Source of the DNA: Odontesthes bonariensis
Taxonomy: Eukaryota; Chordata; Actinopteri; Atheriniformes; Atherinopsidae
Length of the DNA: 64,000 nt
Assembly: GCF_027942865.1 (NCBI RefSeq)
Contig: NC_134519.1
Coordinates: 17,803,248 to 17,867,247 of the forward strand
Direction of reading: 5' to 3'
The notes below the pieces were generated by a model that saw only the letters and a list, made by a program, of their open reading frames with translations, searched no databases and was not told where the DNA came from. This document shows positions 60,401 through 64,000 of this stretch, piece by piece; position 1 is the stretch's first letter, and every line of letters starts with the position of its first letter. The position numbers and the translations under genes were made by a program.

Positions 60401-62084
60401 AGAACAGGAGCAGCTCACTTTCATGGAAGAACAGAGGGCCAGGGTCAGTTACAACATATGTTCATTTTCTATTTATGCTTCATGGGTTACCGTGCCTAAA
60501 AATGTTAGTTGTTTCCTCCCAGTAATGTTCAGTGTTCTTTCATTTTACAGACAGAGATTGAAAATTTGAGGAAAGATCTTACTAATCAGATGACGGCCTT
60601 GGAAGTAGTAAAGGTACATTTTTGAAACGCTTCAAATTCTCCACCCCTGCCAAGTATATTTTACTCAATCAGACTGAATAAAAATTAGTGATAAAGTAAA
60701 CCATAGTTTAAATCATCAAAACGTATTGCTGTGTTTTTACAAGCTTTGTTTTTACAACTTTACTTTTACATTAGCTCAAAGTTGCGTTGTTAGAAAAAGG
60801 TGAAGTTTGACAAAGCTCAGTCTCAATGAGAATCAAACCTTTTTGACTTCTCAAATGTAGTTTTAATTTAAAGGATTCAGTTGCATTGTCTTTTATTGTT
60901 TTTACCTGCTGTGTGTGTTTTAAGAGTTCAGGATAATCCCAAAGTTTTAAGCCTTGTGGTTTTCCATCAGGCTCAGTGTGCAGATGTCAACGAAGAGCTG
61001 AAGCAACAGCAAAGAAGTTCAGAGCAAACTAACCACCGACTTCAGAAAGAATTTGAAGAGGCATCCTCAGCACTAAAAGCTCTGAAGACTAAAGTTGAGG
61101 TACAGATAAGACTTGACAATATTCCTGTTTGAAGATAAATTTCCATCAACAAGGAAGAAACTTATGAAGAAAGTTTTTCATGTAAATTGAGTACACTTTT
61201 TAATTTGTTATTGGAAACTTCATTCTTTTTTTTTTATAAACAGAAAATAAAAGGATTGACAGAAAATTTTGAAAAGATGCAGTGTGAGCACAAGAGGACA
61301 TTGACCGGCCTGGAAAAGGAGAAAAAACTCAAATGTGACCAGCTAAAAGCTGCTCAGGTAGGAATGAAAAGTTGCACGAACCAATCTGTCTTGAGTCAGA
61401 GAAGAAGTTGAGTCAGATTTTACTCTGTAAAGCTCACAGAGCACAAATATAGCCACAGCTATTTATCACCTATTTCTTTTGTTGAACAGTATCATATCTT
61501 GACCTACACTCTGAAAGAAAAGTGGTTGATAGATATTTTTTGACATTATTGCTTCTCTTTATTTTACAGGATTTACACTTTGCCATCATAAAGAGATTTG
61601 ACAGCACTGTGGGTAGGATCTCTGATCTAATTGATAAAAGTGATGAATACCGGAAGGCTTCAAATAAAATGGAAAAAACTGTTGAAAATATGCCAGAGGT
61701 CATAGCAGAACTTCAGTAAGTTACAGGGAAAGCTTGGATTAAGTAAAGAAATAATATTATTAGAGACTCTAAACTTTTTTTTAAAATAAAAGGCTTACAT
61801 TACACATCTTAAGGAGATACAAAATATTTTTGGTTTTAGCTTCCCCGCCTCCAAGAAGAAAAGCAGTTATGAATGCACTGTATGAAGCGATGTATAGCTG
61901 TCTGTGTTTGATTTCTCCTCGCAGAAGAGATTTGAACGTGCTGGAGTTCAAAAACAAATCAGCTGCTCTCATAATGAGCACCTTGCAGTCTGATATTAAT
62001 AACTGCCAACAACGAACACAGCGATCCATGCAGACACACACGGCTCTTGTTACAGCAAGAAAAAAGCAAATGGAAGACACCGAG
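54377..62084 (+). CDS. ccdc178: ccdc178-like coiled-coil protein (5' sixteen exons, partial)
   Basis: Exons: 54377-54434, 56612-56748, 56867-56925, 57008-57087, 57353-57556, 57696-57916, 58724-58866, 59409-59562, 59646-59741, 59975-60111, 60260-60443, 60551-60613, 60971-61099, 61244-61357, 61570-61715, 61925-62084. All phases agree, giving 695 codons with no stop, so the 3' part lies beyond the right edge. After a short N-terminal region (MPDVEPLRFPSREG, then SGRRRTCALLNSPSPC), residues from about 115 on are almost continuous Glu/Lys/Gln/Leu heptads with no other domain, a filament- or cilia-type coiled coil. The name comes from the region: CCDC178 (human, about 867 aa) lies near DTNA and MAPRE2 in mammals. 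Other long coiled-coil proteins are not excluded by sequence alone. Its function is poorly known. Confidence 0.68.
54435..56611. other. ccdc178-like intron 1
   Basis: AT-rich, no recognised repeat or exon. Confidence 0.55.
56612..56748 (+). CDS. ccdc178: ccdc178-like exon 2, conserved Cys/Ser/Pro motif
   Basis: It carries GRRRTCALLNSPSPCVNSA followed by EMKMTVENWCQQ. This is the only non-coil motif-like part of the protein and so the most useful for a homology search. The acceptor is AAG in a pyrimidine-rich context (TTTCTCAAG); a CAAG four bases on would break the frame. Confidence 0.72.
57353..58866 (+). CDS. ccdc178: ccdc178-like exons 5-7, first coiled-coil block
   Basis: Exons 57353-57556, 57696-57916 and 58724-58866. 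Heptads begin at LLKKVNEVLTEVVYLIERLE and continue through AELKFQLKMERDKLDQVQQK and LLLAQKELKEMELDANKEK. The Cys and Trp content is low and there is no Pro in the helices, consistent with long rod formation. Confidence 0.75.
59409..62084 (+). CDS. ccdc178: ccdc178-like exons 8-16, continuing rod
   Basis: Exons 8-16 contain only coiled-coil sequence, with short breaks at QKLNLLPEDIE (exon 9) and near NMPEVIAEL (exon 15). Exon ends are mostly phase 0, so several internal exons, including the 63-nt exon 60551-60613, could be skipped in frame. Confidence 0.75.
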
Positions 62085-64000
62085 GTAAAAAAAAAAAGAA
62101 GGAAAATAAAAATGAAAGTTGCTCACAGTAAGTCTGTAAATACATGACTTTTTGTGTCAAATACTGTGAAGTCAGAGACAAGCTATAAAAAACATCTCAT
62201 TGTTTATTTGTTTTTGGATTAGTGTCAGCACATTGCTTGTCACAGTACTTCCCTTAAGATACGGAGAAAAGAGCACTGTGCAATTAAAATTACAAGCCAT
62301 GGTCAATCTCATTTAAGTGCTTTTGCCACAAATGACAACTCGCTGTTGTTGTTTTAGTATTTTTGTCTGGACGGATTTGATGATGCATGCAGTGGTGAGA
62401 TGTTGTGCTTATTCTGTTACCTGTAGGCCAACATTTTCAGCTGCAGTTTTCAATGTAAGCGCACATGTGGCTACATAAAATAAGCATATCATCTGGCCTT
62501 TTGTATATTCATATCATGAAACAAGCTTCTAGACACGTAGAAAATAGCATGCATTTGAATACTCCTTATAAGAGAAACCCCTTATTTATTGTAAGGTTTT
62601 CATCTGCAGGATTATCAGCCCCTGCCAGAGCCTCTTTGCTGATGGGGGTTTCACATGGCTTATCTAATGTGAAATCGCCATGTGGTATATAGTTTCATTA
62701 AACGGTGATCAAGAATGCATTAGTTCAAAACAAGAAAAGGCAATGGAGCTTAAGCCGCCATGCATCCAAGTGCAGCAACTTTAAAGAAGTTGTTGGCATG
62801 AGACAATTTAAGAATTAGAAGTCTTCCTCATAGACACAACTCCCATTAGCCAGATAAAAGTTAGCCATGCAAAAAAGGGTTTAGTCTTTTTCACTTGACG
62901 AAATAAGATGATATAAAAACAATACTCCTCACTAAATAAAAAGATCAGAAAGAGTTAGAGGTTCTAACAAATTTGGCCACTTTAATCACTGAGACCAATA
63001 TAAAGAACGCATAATGTCTATATTAGCATAACATAATAAGCAGTGTGCATTCAGAATCATAGTGCATGAAGCAGAATGATTAGACACTTTCAAAAATTGA
63101 GAATTTTTTATAAATATGCTGACTGCAGCTCCTCCATTTTGCACAAACTGTTACAGGTCCTGTTAGAATTTTATATGTGGCTGTATTTGGTCATTATTAA
63201 AGATACAAATACACGGAATATCCTGGAGAAATAGGTTGATTTGTGAGGAACCTCTCGTTGCATATATGCATATATGAAAGGTGCTTTCAAACTTGCACCT
63301 ATGTTTTGATTTGATCAGGGTTTGGCGTCGGCGAGGACAAAGTAAACAATGCAAACTGCCGACGCTATCAGTTTCTTATGGGCAATGAAGCGTAATTTGT
63401 TCCATTTACACTTCACAACAGCATCAGATGGGCTTTGTCAGTGCTGCATGGAGTAATTAAACCTGAAATCAATAGCAGGCATTTGTCATGTTTACAGCCC
63501 CTCTTTCTGCTGGGTTAAACTCATCACTTTAGTGCTGTTCTGTTTTACTGCAGAGACACACTTCATTATGTCTGCAGGTACAGCTGAGATATTCACACAT
63601 CCCCTTATCCAACACCCAGGAAACATTGTTCAAATGAAAAGGGGACAAGCACAGAGTCTTACTTGCCGTGATTTATTTGCTTGATTTCACAAAAAGTGCT
63701 GTTGGATGCCTGTTGTTTATGATGCTTTGTTTGATTAAAAAAATATATAGAATACATGTGTTGTATCACAGACACATGTAACAGGTCAGTGTCACAGATA
63801 AAATGTCTCCTGGTGAGGCTGCTATACAGAACACACTGCATATTCCATCTACTGTATATATATCTTTTGAGTTTCTGTTGAAAGCTGGTTGTGAATCTCG
63901 AGAGCAGTGATCACTGTGATCACTCACGATTTGTTTTAGAACTGCACTGAAAATTCTGCTGCCTGAGCTATTATTCTTCAGCCATTTGATTATTTGTCTT
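62085..64000. other. intronic tail of the ccdc178-like gene
   Basis: No further coiled-coil exon is visible. It is AT-rich with no recognised element. Confidence 0.55.

Noticed and set aside
63556..63579. 24-nt stretch flanked by TACTGCAG and GTACAG that could be another ccdc178-like microexon (RHTSLCLQ)
   Set aside because: The composition does not fit the coiled coil and the donor is weak; chance AG/GT pairs are common.
1..64000. CRISPR arrays, tRNA/rRNA genes, bacterial operons, endogenous viral genes
   Set aside because: Nothing in the window shows spaced direct repeats, cloverleaf-like genes, ribosome-binding-site-led operons or viral gene structure.

Overview
This is vertebrate nuclear DNA, almost certainly from a teleost fish. 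The protein-coding signal is in short exons with GT/AG borders and matching phases. The dispersed repeats are fish-type: a Rex3/RTE LINE tail, an L2/CR1-like LINE tail, a Harbinger derivative and short A-tailed repeats. There are no bacterial operons, no CRISPR array, and no tRNA or rRNA gene that I can see. Exons were assembled by hand from splice signals, frame and remembered family motifs; no alignment or transcript was available.

Layout from left to right. (1) spidr, minus strand, 406-14980: ten 5' coding exons of the homologous-recombination scaffold, running off the left edge. (2) mapre2 (EB2), minus strand, 17170-23972: seven coding exons encoding 338 aa, with a likely alternative 5' exon ending at 29513. 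(3) dtna (alpha-dystrobrevin), minus strand, 32498-46957: 21 coding exons encoding 702 aa, with 5' non-coding exons and a GC-rich promoter near 51.87-52.3 kb. (4) An unrecognised two-exon minus-strand gene candidate, 52570-54129, predicted at 170 aa. (5) A plus-strand coiled-coil gene, 54377 to beyond the right edge, most likely ccdc178: 16 coding exons giving 695 codons so far.

The genes are not one pathway. spidr is nuclear DNA repair. mapre2 is a microtubule plus-end protein. dtna belongs to the dystrophin complex at the membrane and synapse. ccdc178 is little studied. In mammals DTNA, MAPRE2 and CCDC178 share one chromosome region (human 18q12), which supports the names, while SPIDR lies elsewhere (human 8q11). 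The spidr-mapre2 adjacency is therefore a rearrangement relative to mammals, and the dtna-ccdc178 interval is strongly compacted.

The most novel item is the two-exon gene lying head-to-head with ccdc178, with only 247 bp between the start codons and a perfect RFX X-box inside its first exon. Other notable items are a dtna C-terminus unlike the mammalian one, a 24-nt dtna microexon, a Harbinger deletion derivative that keeps a transposase fragment, a long imperfect inverted repeat in a dtna intron, and an intronic TEAD/CRE motif cluster in spidr.
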